This document shows positions 55,095 to 64,000 of a DNA stretch of 64,000 nucleotides, in pieces. Each line of letters begins with the position of its first letter. Within the stretch, counting starts at the first letter, position 1. Position numbers and translations under genes: made by a program. Source of the stretch: JAMXLO01 sp963726125 (GTDB lineage: Bacteria > Pseudomonadota > Alphaproteobacteria > Acetobacterales > Acetobacteraceae); assembly GCA_963726125.1 (NCBI GenBank), contig CAVSBG010000002.1:933767-997766 (forward strand), in the 5' to 3' direction. A model generated the notes under the pieces. That model saw nothing but the letters and a program-made list of their open reading frames with translations. It was not told the DNA's origin and did no database searches.

Positions 55095-56252
55095 TTACAG
55101 GGCTCCGGGCACAGGGGCAGCGGTCGATTTTGCGGTGGGAAATCGTGTGTCGGGGGATAATTCGCCGCCATGCACGCGCAGGCCCTCGGCGACGCCTGCC
55201 AGCGGGAGGAAAGTCTCGGCGTCGGTGCCGGTGATCAGCGTTTGCGCGGGCAGTTCCACGAGTGCCGCGAACAGCGCGGTCCGGCGGTCGGGATCGAGGT
55301 GAACGGCCGGTTCGTCGAGCAACAGGATGGGCGCGAAACCACGCGCCTCGGCGATCAGTGCTGCGTGGCGGAGGATGACCCCGGTCAGCAGCGCCTTTTG
55401 CTCGCCGGTGCTGGCGAGCGCGGCAGTGACGCCGGTTGCAGCGTCGGTCAGCGCCATGTCAGTGCGGTGCGCGCCCACGGAGGCTGAACCGGAAGCGGCG
55501 TCGCGGCTGCGGGCGGCAGCGAGGCTGGCGCGCAGCCAGTCTTCGGTTGCCAGGGCGGGTGTCGCCTCGAGGCGTTCGGAGATCGGGCAGGCGAGCGTCA
55601 TGCGGGCGACAGGGAAGCCGGGAAAAGGTGGCACGGCGTTCATTCGGGTGACCAGGCTCATGCGCGCCGCGGTGGCAGCGACAGCGTGGCGGGCCATGGC
55701 ATCCTCCAGGCCGGCGAGCCAGGACGGATCGTGGCGGCCCTCGGCGAGCAGGCGGTTGCGCTGTGCCATGGCGGCGTCATGCGCGGCGACCTCTCGCGCG
55801 TGGCCGGGTTCCAGTGCCCACACCAGCCGATCGAGGAAGCGGCGGCGACCGGAGGCGCTGGCCTGGAACAGGCCGTCCATCTGCGGCGTGAGCCAGACCG
55901 CGGCGACGCGGGCGGCGATTTCCGCCTGGCTGCGTGGCGCTGCACCGTCGAGACGAAAGACGCGGCGGTCAGGTGGACCTTCCGGGGCTGTTCCGGTGCC
56001 GATATCGACCTCGCCATCTGCGGTGGTGAACCGGCCGGCGACCGCCCATCCGCCGGCGCCGCCGTGGCGGGGCATGTCCGCGTTGCGCGCGCCGCGGAGG
56101 CCACGGCCCGGCACCAGGAGAGAAACTGCCTCCAGCAGGTTGGTCTTACCGCTGCCGTTGGGTCCGAACAGCACGCTGATGCGTGTCGAAGGACGCCACG
56201 TGATGGCGGCGTAACTGCGGAAGTCGGTCAGGGTCAGGCGTTGCAGGCGCAT
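55095..56252 (-). CDS. recF: DNA replication/repair protein RecF
   Basis: This 385-residue SMC-like ATPase has the N-terminal LTLTDFRSYAAITWRPS, Walker A LFGPNGSGKTNLLEAV, a signature-like region STGEQKALLTGVILRHA and Walker B ILLLDEPAVHLD. RecF helps load RecA at gaps. It is usually preceded by dnaA and dnaN; here the upstream gene is a divergent transglycosylase, so the replication-initiation genes are elsewhere. Confidence 0.97.
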   Translation of the reverse strand: MRLQRLTLTDFRSYAAITWRPSTRISVLFGPNGSGKTNLLEAVSLLVPGRGLRGARNADMPRHGGAGGWAVAGRFTTADGEVDIGTGTAPEGPPDRRVFRLDGAAPRSQAEIAARVAAVWLTPQMDGLFQASASGRRRFLDRLVWALEPGHAREVAAHDAAMAQRNRLLAEGRHDPSWLAGLEDAMARHAVAATAARMSLVTRMNAVPPFPGFPVARMTLACPISERLEATPALATEDWLRASLAAARSRDAASGSASVGAHRTDMALTDAATGVTAALASTGEQKALLTGVILRHAALIAEARGFAPILLLDEPAVHLDPDRRTALFAALVELPAQTLITGTDAETFLPLAGVAEGLRVHGGELSPDTRFPTAKSTAAPVPGAL

Positions 56253-56491
56253 GTGCTGATCTGCGGCGGGTTCTACATAACGTCAATCGCTGGAAAGGTT
56301 AATACAGGGGCGGCGCGGGTTATGACAGTAATTCTCCGGCGCATGAAGTAACTGCAAATAATGTGGCTGACCCGGGTTGGTCATCCGGGGGCGGGCGGAT
56401 CGCGTGTCTGCAATGCCGGGCCGGCTGCCCCAATTTTGACGCATTCACAGCCAGTCTTGCCAGCCAAGGAAGAACTGGGTATTGGATAATC

Positions 56492-58165
56492 ATGCGAGGG
56501 CGAGGGTCACTACGGACCCGTGCTCTGGCGATTTGGGCGGGGATGCTCGGCGCTGTTCTTGCAGCATCGGGGAACTATTCTGTTGCTCAAGCGCAGAGTG
56601 CGGGCGAAACGGGCGACCAGACTGCGTTGGCGGTGCCGCGGGTAGGGCTGCGCGGTGCAGCAGGTGTGGCGCTTCCACAACCACTTCCACCCAGCGAAGC
56701 TGCGCTGGTCCGGAGGATATTTTCACTGCAAGCGGCGGGGTCGCTGGCGGAAGCCCAGCGCGATACGCTCAATCTGCAGAATGATCTGCTGTTGGGCACG
56801 ATTTTGGCGGACCGCTTCCTGCGTGGCTCCTACCGCCCGGCTCCGACTGAGCTGACGGCTTGGCTGACCCATTACGGGGACCAACCCGAGGCAGGCGGGA
56901 TCCGCGAGCTGCTGGAGCGGCTGTCGCCGGTTGCGGCAGCTCCCGCCACCGGAACGCCACCTACAGGCCGACGCTTGGCGCGAGGCACGCGGCGCGCGGC
57001 GGGACCGGGCGATGTTCGGTCTCTGTTCACACGCAATCAGGACGAGGCGGCGATCGACGCCGCGACCCCGTTGCTGACGCTTGCATCTCCTTCGGAGAGC
57101 GCCACTGACGCGCTGTTCGTCGCCGGTCTGGCGGCGTGGCGGCTGTCGCTGGGGGATGTTGCCCTGGGCTTCTTCGATGCCGCCTACAACGGCGCATCGA
57201 CATCCTGGTTGCGGGCGGCGAGCGCGTTCTGGGCGGGGCGTGTGAAGCAGCGGCTGTCGGATCGTGGCGGCTTCGCTGTGTGGATGCGGCGCGCTGCCTC
57301 GGAGGGCGACACGTTCTACGGGCTGATCGCTGAGCGGGCCCTGGGCCCGTCGATCGCCTGCGCGGCGGATGGCACCATCGGCAATGCGGATACCGACGCC
57401 CTGGTGGCGACGCCGCAGGGGCGCCGTGCCTTCGCATTGTTGCAGGTGGGCGAGAAGCGCTACGCCGAGGCGGAATTGCGGGCGCTATGGGTGGATACTG
57501 CGCAGGACGGCACATTCGACCGGTCCGTTCTGCTCGCGGCCCGGGCGGTCGGCTTCACGTCACTGGCGGCGGAAATCGAGCGGGGCGGCTCGGTGCGGCC
57601 GCTTGAGCCGGTACAGGCGCGGCTGCAGCCCGCCGGGGGCTTCGTGGTGGACCCGCCGCTGGTCTACGCGCTGGTGCATCATGAGTCCGGCTTCAAGCCC
57701 GGTGCTGTATCGCAATCGGGCGCGCGCGGTCTGATGCAGATCATGCCGCGAACCGCGCACGCGGTGGCTGGGGCGCGGGCAGCACGGTTGCAGGATCCGG
57801 CGGTCAATCTGGCGATCGGCCAAGAGTACCTGCTGGCATTGGCGGACGACGAGGCCGTGGACGGCGACCTGATCCGCATCCTGGCTGCGTATGGCCAAGG
57901 CCAGGGCGGGTTGCGCAAGTGGGTGGATGCGGTGAGGGACAACGGCGATCCGCTGATGTTCATCGAGGCAATCCCGAATGCGCACACGCGCGGGTCGGTC
58001 CGCGATGCCCTGGTATGGTCCTGGCACTATGCGGCCGCGCTGAACCTTCCGGCGACGAGCCTCGACGCGCTGGCGGCTGGTCACTACCCCCGATTGGTGC
58101 GTGCGGGCGAGACGGCGCGGACAGCCGATGGCAGCGTTTGCCGGCAGCAGAGCGCGAGCCGCTAG
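56492..58165 (+). CDS. Soluble lytic murein transglycosylase (Slt-like)
   Basis: This protein of about 557 residues has a signal peptide (ALAIWAGMLGAVLAASGNYS VAQAQ), a long helical superhelix region with GDVALGFFDAAYNGASTSWL and FWAGRVKQRL, and a C-terminal SLT domain with VYALVHHESGFKPGAVSQSG (catalytic Glu), ARGLMQIMPRTAHAVAGARA and YLLALAD. It should cleave peptidoglycan in the periplasm. The start at 56492 is set by the signal peptide; upstream codons are open but unlikely. It is divergent from recF. Confidence 0.92.
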   Translation: MRGRGSLRTRALAIWAGMLGAVLAASGNYSVAQAQSAGETGDQTALAVPRVGLRGAAGVALPQPLPPSEAALVRRIFSLQAAGSLAEAQRDTLNLQNDLLLGTILADRFLRGSYRPAPTELTAWLTHYGDQPEAGGIRELLERLSPVAAAPATGTPPTGRRLARGTRRAAGPGDVRSLFTRNQDEAAIDAATPLLTLASPSESATDALFVAGLAAWRLSLGDVALGFFDAAYNGASTSWLRAASAFWAGRVKQRLSDRGGFAVWMRRAASEGDTFYGLIAERALGPSIACAADGTIGNADTDALVATPQGRRAFALLQVGEKRYAEAELRALWVDTAQDGTFDRSVLLAARAVGFTSLAAEIERGGSVRPLEPVQARLQPAGGFVVDPPLVYALVHHESGFKPGAVSQSGARGLMQIMPRTAHAVAGARAARLQDPAVNLAIGQEYLLALADDEAVDGDLIRILAAYGQGQGGLRKWVDAVRDNGDPLMFIEAIPNAHTRGSVRDALVWSWHYAAALNLPATSLDALAAGHYPRLVRAGETARTADGSVCRQQSASR

Positions 58166-58604
58166 CCGCGGCAGCGGGATGTCCACGCAGGGTCCGGTGG
58201 GCCGCATCACATCAGGCAAGCAAGGAATTCTGGCCACAGATCTACGCGGATGCACGCAGATATTGCGTGCCGCTGCAACGAGTGTCGGCAATGGCCGGGA
58301 CGTGCAGGCGAAACTGCGCGCCGGTGGCGTTCAAAGCTGTGTGGCCGTGGCCGCGGATTTTCAGCGAGACGGCAGCGATGTAGGCATCGTCTGTCACTTT
58401 GCCGAGATTGTGATGCGGGCTTTCCCCTTTATGGGCAGCAGGGCAATAGCAACCGATGCTCGCGCGACGATGCGTCGCGTCGCGCAATGCTTCGCGGATG
58501 CCTGAAGGCATCCATCACCATCATCACAGCTGGGTGAACGCCACTGCGCTCGGGGGGCAGATGGGGTTCTGCCTCGCATCCGATACGATAAGGATGTCCG
58601 GGAT
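58166..58604. other. Intergenic region between two converging genes
   Basis: The 439 bp contain a small perfect hairpin near 58496-58513 and a fragment at about 58234-58262 (CACAGATCTACGCGGATGCA) typical of scattered repeats. Nothing coding is supported. Confidence 0.4.
58496..58513. terminator. Hairpin, possible bidirectional terminator
   Basis: Perfect 8-bp arms (GGATGCCT and AGGCATCC) have a 2-bp loop, between the 3' ends of the converging transglycosylase and molybdoenzyme genes. There is no T run on either side, so termination is only suggested by position. Confidence 0.35.
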
Positions 58605-60824
58605 TTACTCGATCTGGATCGGCTCTACTTGCACCCAGTTACTGTTGTAGGTCGTCGCACCGCATGGTGCCGGCCGATCATCGGTTAGCACGTTGGCGCA
58701 ACCCTTCGTATCTACGCCTGTATGGTCGGGGACGAACCACGCGCCTTCCTTGATCGACACGACACCGGGCGCGATGCGGTCGGTCACCTTGGCGGGGAGC
58801 TCTGTGGTTCCGCGTTGGTTGAACACGCGCACGCGCTGGCCGTCGAAGATGCCACGCGATGATGCGTCAATGGGATGCAGCCAGACGTCGTCGCGATCGA
58901 CGCGCGCGAGACCGGGTTGGTTGCCGTGGATGGAATGCGTGCGGGCGCGCGATTTCGGTGTGCAAAGGCTTAGCGGATAACGCGTGGGTGCCGGAGTCGG
59001 TGCGATCCAGGTAGGGATTGGAGGAATGTTGCCGAGGCCACAAGGGTTCGGATTGGCGGCAAGAGTCTTTGAGTATATCTCGATCTTTCCGGAAGGGGTT
59101 GAGAAGCGGTGATGCTCGGGGTCACGGATTTCGCGGGCAAACGCTACCGCGTCTTCGGGCGCTGGGAAACGCGCGACGCCTTGTCGCATGAAGCGCGGAA
59201 AATCGTCGATCACATCGCCGGTGAATTCGCGTAGCCATTCGAGTTCGCTCTTGTCGTTATAGCCTTCGATGCCGAGCCGACGCGCGAGGTCGCTGAAAAT
59301 GTCGATGTCATTGCGGCATTCATACATCGGCTCGATCGCCTGACGCATGAAGATCGCATAGTGACCGGCGCCGGCCCATGGGGTGTGGACGTCGTTTCTT
59401 TCCCAGAAGGTAGTGGCGGGGAGCACGATGTCGGCGTAACGCGCGGTGGGCGTCAGGAAGTGGTCTTGCGCAACGAAGAATTCCACTTCGCTGAGCGATG
59501 CGACCATCTTGTTGACGTTTGGGCATTGATTGAACAGATCGCCACCCGACGAATAGATCAGCTTGATGTCGGCCGGATAACCACCTCGCTTGCCGCGCGC
59601 GAGGAGATCGGCAAGCAACGGGGTCGCGACGCGGGCACTGGTTGGGTTGCGGCCGATGGGCAGACTGTTGATTCCAGCCCGCCCGGTGGCGCCATTGCTG
59701 GTGCCGGAACTGCCGCCCGCGATGCCAACATTGCCGGTGATCGCGGCGAGCGCGTAGGCGGCCCGATGGAACTGTTCGCCATAGGCCGTGCGACCTGGCG
59801 CGTAGCCCGTCTGCAATGCTGCCGGCTTCGTGCTGGCAAATTCGATCGCGAGGCGTCGCAGTGTCGTTGCCGGGATGCCGGTGATCGCCTCCGCCCATTC
59901 GGGAGTCTTCGCGATGCCATCCGACAGGCCCAGCAAGTAGGAGCGATAGGACGCAAGTTTGGGTGCATCGGATGGCAGATGGTGCTCGTCGAAGCCAAGC
60001 ACGTGACGGTCGCAGAAGACCTGATCGTGGAGGCCTTGGGAGACGATCACGTAGGCCATGGCGATCAGCGCCGCTGCATCCGTGGCTGGGCGGATGAAGA
60101 TGTGCTCGTCCGCGAGTTGGCTGCTGGTCATCGTGCGGCGTGGATCGACACAGACGACGCGCGTGCCTTGCCGCTTCGCGGCCTTGAGGTACGGCATGGT
60201 GCCGGTGCCGAATGTGCCGTCGCCGGGACTCCAGCCCCACATCAGGATCAACTTTGAATTGACGTAGTCGGTGGGTTCGCGACCGGACGATTTGTAATTG
60301 GCCTTGGTGCCATAGGTCATGTGCACAGCGAATACTTCAGCCTCGGCTGACATGTTCGACCATAGGTCCGTGCAGCCACCAAACATGTTGAGGAATCGTT
60401 GGGCGGCGACGCGGCCATGCAGCATGGACTGGGAGCCGGTGCGCGATGCATCGAGGATCGCGGCATTGCCATAGGTATCGCGGACACGGCGCAATTCGCG
60501 CGCGACGGTGTCCAACGCTTCGTCCCAGGAGATGCGCTCGAATTGTCCGGAGCCACGCGGGCCGACGCGGCGTTGCGGATATCGCAGGCGATCGGGGTGA
60601 TAGGTGCGCTCGATCTGGCCGACACCGCGCGCACAGGCGGCGAGCGGCGGGTGCTCCGCCTGCCAGCGGCGCGCATCGGTGGAGATGTGCACGATGCGAT
60701 CGTCGCGCACGTGCGCGTTGACCACACAGCGCCCGCCACAGTTATGGCCGCAGGTGCTGGTGATGATGGTCTCGCCCGGTCGCGGTTCGGCGCGCGGGGC
60801 TTCGTAGATCACGGCGGTTGTCAT
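58605..60824 (-). CDS. Molybdopterin (bis-MGD) oxidoreductase, DMSO-reductase family
   Basis: This 739-residue protein has an N-terminal 4Fe-4S site (Cys25, Cys29, Cys33 in STCGHNCGGRCV; Cys64 in LAACARGVG), then ISWDEALDTVARELRRVRDT, LILMWGWSPGDG, VVCVDPRRTMTSSQLADEHI and the C-terminal cofactor-binding RVRVFNQRGTTELPAKVTDR. This matches DmsA/BisC-type enzymes. It has no twin-arginine signal, so it is likely cytoplasmic, and no iron-sulfur or membrane subunit is adjacent. The substrate is unknown; N- or S-oxides or a sulfur compound are possible. Confidence 0.9.
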   Translation of the reverse strand: MTTAVIYEAPRAEPRPGETIITSTCGHNCGGRCVVNAHVRDDRIVHISTDARRWQAEHPPLAACARGVGQIERTYHPDRLRYPQRRVGPRGSGQFERISWDEALDTVARELRRVRDTYGNAAILDASRTGSQSMLHGRVAAQRFLNMFGGCTDLWSNMSAEAEVFAVHMTYGTKANYKSSGREPTDYVNSKLILMWGWSPGDGTFGTGTMPYLKAAKRQGTRVVCVDPRRTMTSSQLADEHIFIRPATDAAALIAMAYVIVSQGLHDQVFCDRHVLGFDEHHLPSDAPKLASYRSYLLGLSDGIAKTPEWAEAITGIPATTLRRLAIEFASTKPAALQTGYAPGRTAYGEQFHRAAYALAAITGNVGIAGGSSGTSNGATGRAGINSLPIGRNPTSARVATPLLADLLARGKRGGYPADIKLIYSSGGDLFNQCPNVNKMVASLSEVEFFVAQDHFLTPTARYADIVLPATTFWERNDVHTPWAGAGHYAIFMRQAIEPMYECRNDIDIFSDLARRLGIEGYNDKSELEWLREFTGDVIDDFPRFMRQGVARFPAPEDAVAFAREIRDPEHHRFSTPSGKIEIYSKTLAANPNPCGLGNIPPIPTWIAPTPAPTRYPLSLCTPKSRARTHSIHGNQPGLARVDRDDVWLHPIDASSRGIFDGQRVRVFNQRGTTELPAKVTDRIAPGVVSIKEGAWFVPDHTGVDTKGCANVLTDDRPAPCGATTYNSNWVQVEPIQIE

Positions 60825-60891
60825 GGTTGTGAGTGGACAGGCACAGCGGCGGCGGCGTCAACCGGGTGGTGGGATTTTCGGGCAGCTGGTG

Positions 60892-60931
60892 ACACCCCCT
60901 CCCCGACCCTCCCCCGCTCGCGGGAGAGGGA
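60892..60931. repeat. C/G-rich palindromic repeat, single-arm copy
   Basis: The sequence CCCCCTCCCCGACCCTCCCC followed by CGCTCGCGGGAGAGGGAG is a near match, in opposite orientation, to that at 15172-15213. It forms a GC hairpin between the acyl-CoA synthetase stop and the molybdoenzyme start and could terminate the synthetase operon. Confidence 0.7.
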
Positions 60932-60938
60932 GCAGATG

Positions 60939-62582
60939 TTAGGGGTCGATTGCGCTAGCGGATTTGGCGAGATCGCGCAGCAGAAATTTCTGGATCTTGC
61001 CGGTCGAGGTCTTGGGGAGTTCGCGGAACACGAATGTCTTGGGCACTTTGAAGCGTGCCATGTGCTCGCGGCAAAAATCGCGGAGCTCATCGGCGGTGAC
61101 GCTGGCGCCGGGCTTCAGTTCGATGAAGGCACAGGGCGTTTCGCCCCATTTCTCGTCTGGTTGCGCGACCACCGCGGCACTGAGCACGGCGGGATGGCTG
61201 TACAGCGCGTCTTCCACCTCGATCGAGGAGATGTTCTCGCCGCCGGAAATGATGATGTCCTTGGACCGGTCGCGAATCTTCACGTAGCCGTCCGGTTGCA
61301 TCACCGCGAGGTCGCCGGTGTGGAACCAGTCGCCGGCAAAAGCCGCAGTCGTGGCCTTGGGATTCTTCAGGTAGCCCTTCATGGTGATGTTGCCGCGGAA
61401 CATGATCTCGCCCATTGTCTCGCCGTCCCAGGGCACGGGCTCCATCGTTTCGGGATCCAGCACTGTCAGTGCTTCCTGCATCGGCACACGTACACCCTGG
61501 CGGCCGTTGCGTTCCGCGCGTTTTTCGATTGGCAGCGCGCTCCAGGAGGCGTGCTTGGCACAGACCGAGGCAGGGCCATAGGTTTCCGTCAGACCGTAGA
61601 CGTGGGTCAATTCGATGCCGATGTTCTCCGCCCCTTCGATGATCGCGGCGGGCGGCGCGGCACCGGCGATCTGGCCGAACATCTTGTGGTCGATCTCGTG
61701 GCGTAACTCTTCTGGGGCGTTGATCAGCATGGAATAGACGATCGGGGCGCCACACATGTGGGTGACCTGGTGTTCGCGGATCGCGTCCAACGCTGCTTTC
61801 GCCTCGACACGGCGGAGACAGATGCTGGTGCCGGCACGCTCGGCGATCGACCAGGGAAAACACCAGCCGTTGCAGTGGAACATTGGCAGCGTCCACAAAT
61901 ACACTGCGTGCTGCGGCATGTCCCAATCGAGGATGTTGCTGAGCGCGTTCAAGTACGCGCCGCGATGATGATAGACGACGCCCTTTGGGTCGCCGGTGGT
62001 GCCGGAGGTGTAGTTCAGCGAGATCGCATCCCATTCATCGGGCGGCGTTTGCCACGCGTATTCGGGATCGCCTTCGGCGAGGAATGCCTCGTAGCCGATG
62101 TCGCCGAGCGCTTTCCCATCCGTGTAGTTCGGATCATCGATGTCGATGACCAGTGGGCGTTCGTCCAGGAGTGCCAACGCCTGTTCGATCGTGGCGGAGA
62201 ACTCGCGATCGGTGATGAGCGCACGCGCGCCGCCGTGGCGCAGCATGAAGGCGATGGTGTTGGCGTCAAGGCGCGTGTTGAGCGTGTTCAGCACGGCGCC
62301 GCACATCGGCACCCCGAAATGCGCCTCGTATGTCGCGGGGATGTTGGGGGCCATGACGGCGACCGTGTCGTTCTTGCCGATGCCACGCCGCGCCAACGCC
62401 GATGCGAGACGGCGGCAGCGTGCGTAGGTCTCTCGCCATGTGAATCGCTGCACGCCGTGAATGATGGACGGATGATCGGGATGCACGTAGGCGGCGCGCT
62501 CGAGGAATGTCAGCGGCGTCAGTGGCGTGTAGTTGGCCTGGTTGCGGTCGAGGCCAGACAGATAGGCGCTGTTGCCGGTCAT
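60939..62582 (-). CDS. Acyl-CoA synthetase (AMP-forming)
   Basis: This 547-residue enzyme carries the AMP-binding motif SLNYTSGTTGDPKGVVYHHR, then YGLTETYGPASVC, GEIMFRGNITMKGYLKN, WFHTGDLAVMQPDGYVKIRD, RSKDIIISGGENISSIEVED and the C-terminal lysine motif PKTSTGKIQKFLLRDLAK. The LNTLNTRLDANTIAFML region is as in the DmdB/medium-chain branch. It activates a carboxylic acid as the CoA thioester. The ATG at 62582 overlaps the stop of the hydrolase gene, so the SDR-hydrolase-synthetase set forms one operon. Confidence 0.93.
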   Translation of the reverse strand: MTGNSAYLSGLDRNQANYTPLTPLTFLERAAYVHPDHPSIIHGVQRFTWRETYARCRRLASALARRGIGKNDTVAVMAPNIPATYEAHFGVPMCGAVLNTLNTRLDANTIAFMLRHGGARALITDREFSATIEQALALLDERPLVIDIDDPNYTDGKALGDIGYEAFLAEGDPEYAWQTPPDEWDAISLNYTSGTTGDPKGVVYHHRGAYLNALSNILDWDMPQHAVYLWTLPMFHCNGWCFPWSIAERAGTSICLRRVEAKAALDAIREHQVTHMCGAPIVYSMLINAPEELRHEIDHKMFGQIAGAAPPAAIIEGAENIGIELTHVYGLTETYGPASVCAKHASWSALPIEKRAERNGRQGVRVPMQEALTVLDPETMEPVPWDGETMGEIMFRGNITMKGYLKNPKATTAAFAGDWFHTGDLAVMQPDGYVKIRDRSKDIIISGGENISSIEVEDALYSHPAVLSAAVVAQPDEKWGETPCAFIELKPGASVTADELRDFCREHMARFKVPKTFVFRELPKTSTGKIQKFLLRDLAKSASAIDP

Positions 62583-63475
62583 GATGTTGGCTCCTGGCCA
62601 GCCAGATCGCGTATCGCCTGCACCATGGCGTCCGGCGTTTCGCGCGATAGGAAGTGGCCGGCGACGGGGACCACGCGGCGTTCGTAGTGCGCGGTAAAGT
62701 GCCGCGCGTGGGATTCGGATTGGGCGGCGGGGCCGACGCCGTCGCAGGCACCGTGCAGGACAATGGTGGGCACCGTGATTGGCGGTTGCTGTGCGAGGCG
62801 TTGCTCGAGTGGCTCCAATGTCGGATCGCCTGGCGCGTTGGCGTAGCGGTGGCGATACGACTGGATCGTTACATCGACGAAGTCGGGGTTGTCGAAGCTT
62901 CGCGCGGTTGCCTCGAACGTGGCGTCGTCGAACTGCCAGTTCGGCGACCAGAGTTGCCAGAGCAGGCGGCAGATGTCGCGGCGGTTTTGCTGCAGGCCAG
63001 CGCGGCCTCGTTCGGTCTGGAAATACCACTGGTACCAGTAGCGGTTTTCCTGCGCAGCGGAGGCCGGTTTTCCCGACGTGGGGATGTTCTGGATGTTGTA
63101 GCCAGTGATGGAGACGAGCCCTCGTACACGTTCGGGCCATAACGCCGCGGTCACACAGGCGCCGCGTCCGCCCCAGTCATAGCCCGCGAGCAACGCCTTC
63201 TGAATTCCGAGTGCATCCATGAAGTCGCGCACATCGGCACCGAGCGCCGCCTGCTGGCCGGATCGCGGTGTGGCGGCATCGAGGAAGCGCGTGGGCCCGT
63301 AGCCGCGCAGCCATGGCATCAGGACGCGGAAGCCGTGGTTGGCGAGTGGTGGTGCGACACCATCCCAATCATGCGGATCGGACGGCCAACCGTGCAGCAG
63401 GATGACCGGCTGGCCGTCGGTCGGCCCGCTTTCCTGGTAGGCGATTTCGAGCGTTGGGGTGCGGACGGTCTGCAT
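62579..63475 (-). CDS. Alpha/beta hydrolase (epoxide hydrolase-like)
   Basis: This 298-residue protein has the oxyanion HGWP motif (PVILLHGWPSDPHDWDGVAP), the nucleophile Asp in LLAGYDWGGRGACVTA, cap-domain sequence, and the C-terminal PVAGHFLSRETPD with the catalytic His. The D-W-G-G nucleophile and HGWP fit epoxide hydrolases or haloalkane-type relatives. It overlaps both neighbours (TGATG with the SDR, ATGA with the synthetase). A longer upstream reading is antisense-like and rejected. Confidence 0.9.
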   Translation of the reverse strand: MQTVRTPTLEIAYQESGPTDGQPVILLHGWPSDPHDWDGVAPPLANHGFRVLMPWLRGYGPTRFLDAATPRSGQQAALGADVRDFMDALGIQKALLAGYDWGGRGACVTAALWPERVRGLVSITGYNIQNIPTSGKPASAAQENRYWYQWYFQTERGRAGLQQNRRDICRLLWQLWSPNWQFDDATFEATARSFDNPDFVDVTIQSYRHRYANAPGDPTLEPLEQRLAQQPPITVPTIVLHGACDGVGPAAQSESHARHFTAHYERRVVPVAGHFLSRETPDAMVQAIRDLAGQEPTS

Positions 63476-64000
63476 CAGCGAACGATGCTGTTGGTCACCG
63501 CGCCGCCCGTGGCGGTGCGTCCGCCGTCGGCGACGTACTGAGCGCCGGTGATGTTGCTGGCGAGGTCGGAGCAGAGGAACAGCACCAGGTTGGCGATCTC
63601 CTCGGCCGTGCCGTAGCGCCCGAGCGGGATGTTGGATTGGTAGCGATCGCCAACGCTGCCTGGATCTTCTGGATTCAGCATGGCTTCGACCGAATGGATC
63701 ATGCGCGTATCGATGGGACCGGGGCAAACCGCATTCACACGGATGCCGGCGCGCGCCACCTCGCCGGCCGCGGTCTTGGTCAGGCCGATGACGGCGTGCT
63801 TCGAGGCGACGTAAGCCGGCATCCCGGGTGACGCGACGAGGCCCGCGACGGACGCCATGTTCACCACCGCGCCGCGCTGTTGTTTCAGCATGACCGGTAG
63901 CACGTGGCGGAGGCCGAGGAATACGCCCTTCACGTTCACCGCCATGACAGTATCGAACATGGCTTCGTCGTATTCAGACGTCGGAGCGATGCTGCCCTCG
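63475..64000 (-). CDS. SDR-family oxidoreductase (FabG-like), N-terminus missing
   Basis: The part inside the window has the SDR blocks VMAVNVKGVFLGLRHVLPVM, VNMASVAGLVASPGMPAYVA with catalytic Ser and Tyr-x-x-x-Lys (YVASK), RVNAVCPGPIDT and YVADGG near the C-terminus. The reading continues upstream past 64000 (EGSIAPTSEYDEAMFD), so the Rossmann-fold start is outside. It is a NAD(P)-dependent dehydrogenase/reductase, first of the visible three-gene operon with the hydrolase and the acyl-CoA synthetase. Confidence 0.92.
   Translation of the reverse strand, partial: EGSIAPTSEYDEAMFDTVMAVNVKGVFLGLRHVLPVMLKQQRGAVVNMASVAGLVASPGMPAYVASKHAVIGLTKTAAGEVARAGIRVNAVCPGPIDTRMIHSVEAMLNPEDPGSVGDRYQSNIPLGRYGTAEEIANLVLFLCSDLASNITGAQYVADGGRTATGGAVTNSIVR

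Noticed and set aside
58505..58525. Run of His codons (CATCACCATCATCAC)
   Set aside because: It is short and lies in an intergenic region with no ribosome site; probably chance next to the hairpin.
60399..61706. A 435-codon plus-strand frame across the molybdoenzyme/synthetase boundary
   Set aside because: It runs antisense to two well-defined genes and has no recognised domain.
1..64000. tRNA or rRNA genes
   Set aside because: I found no cloverleaf-like or rRNA-like sequence by eye; a tRNAscan run would be needed to exclude short ones.

Overview
This is a GC-rich window from an alphaproteobacterium, probably Acetobacteraceae/Rhodospirillales. The reasons are a Tad/Flp pilus locus beside a CtrA-type regulator, a PqiABC system, a PA0069-type radical SAM gene, alphaproteobacterial CheZ, and many GC-rich palindromic intergenic repeats. 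The taxon is inferred from gene content only.

Layout. 0-7 kb: one flank of a Tad pilus locus, with cpaC (cut), cpaB, cpaA and the Flp pilin on the minus strand. A transglycosylase and a CtrA-like regulator with a degenerate receiver follow, and three TadE/G-type pseudopilin genes run divergently. 7-15 kb: a LuxR-type regulator and a complete dipeptide/oligopeptide ABC operon with two tandem binding proteins. 15-26 kb: two small glycosyltransferase-like genes, a radical SAM protein, a soluble kinase with five PAS repeats, an LLM flavin monooxygenase and the pqiABC operon. 26-34 kb: two small proteins, then a compact nonribosomal peptide locus (PPTase, a single C-A-T-E module, an MFS exporter). 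34-39 kb: an alpha/beta hydrolase, a membrane protein, an HpaB-type hydroxylase and an M19 dipeptidase. 39-45.6 kb: a duplicated xseA region, consisting of a decayed 5' xseA copy with its upstream repeat array, a GloVer-repeat/Hint-domain protein, a second copy of the upstream region, and intact xseA. 45.6-52 kb: a disrupted hybrid kinase, a DUF1194 protein overlapping a CheZ, a second LLM monooxygenase, a DegP-like protease and a tiny secreted protein. 52-58 kb: gyrB-recF and an Slt-type transglycosylase. 58-64 kb: a molybdopterin oxidoreductase and an operon of acyl-CoA synthetase, alpha/beta hydrolase and SDR (cut by the window edge).

Reading quality. Several conserved genes (cpaC, a tadE, luxR, dppD, dppF, PPTase, NRPS, hybrid kinase) are broken by one-base shifts, often in G/C runs. 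Other long genes (gyrB, the five-PAS kinase, the molybdoenzyme, pqiB) are clean. Most shifts look like indel errors in the assembly, but the xseA fragment is a genuine decayed duplicate. The most unusual items are the xseA duplication with its repeat family and embedded Hint gene, the CtrA paralog lacking receiver catalytic residues, and the stand-alone C-A-T-E synthetase locus.
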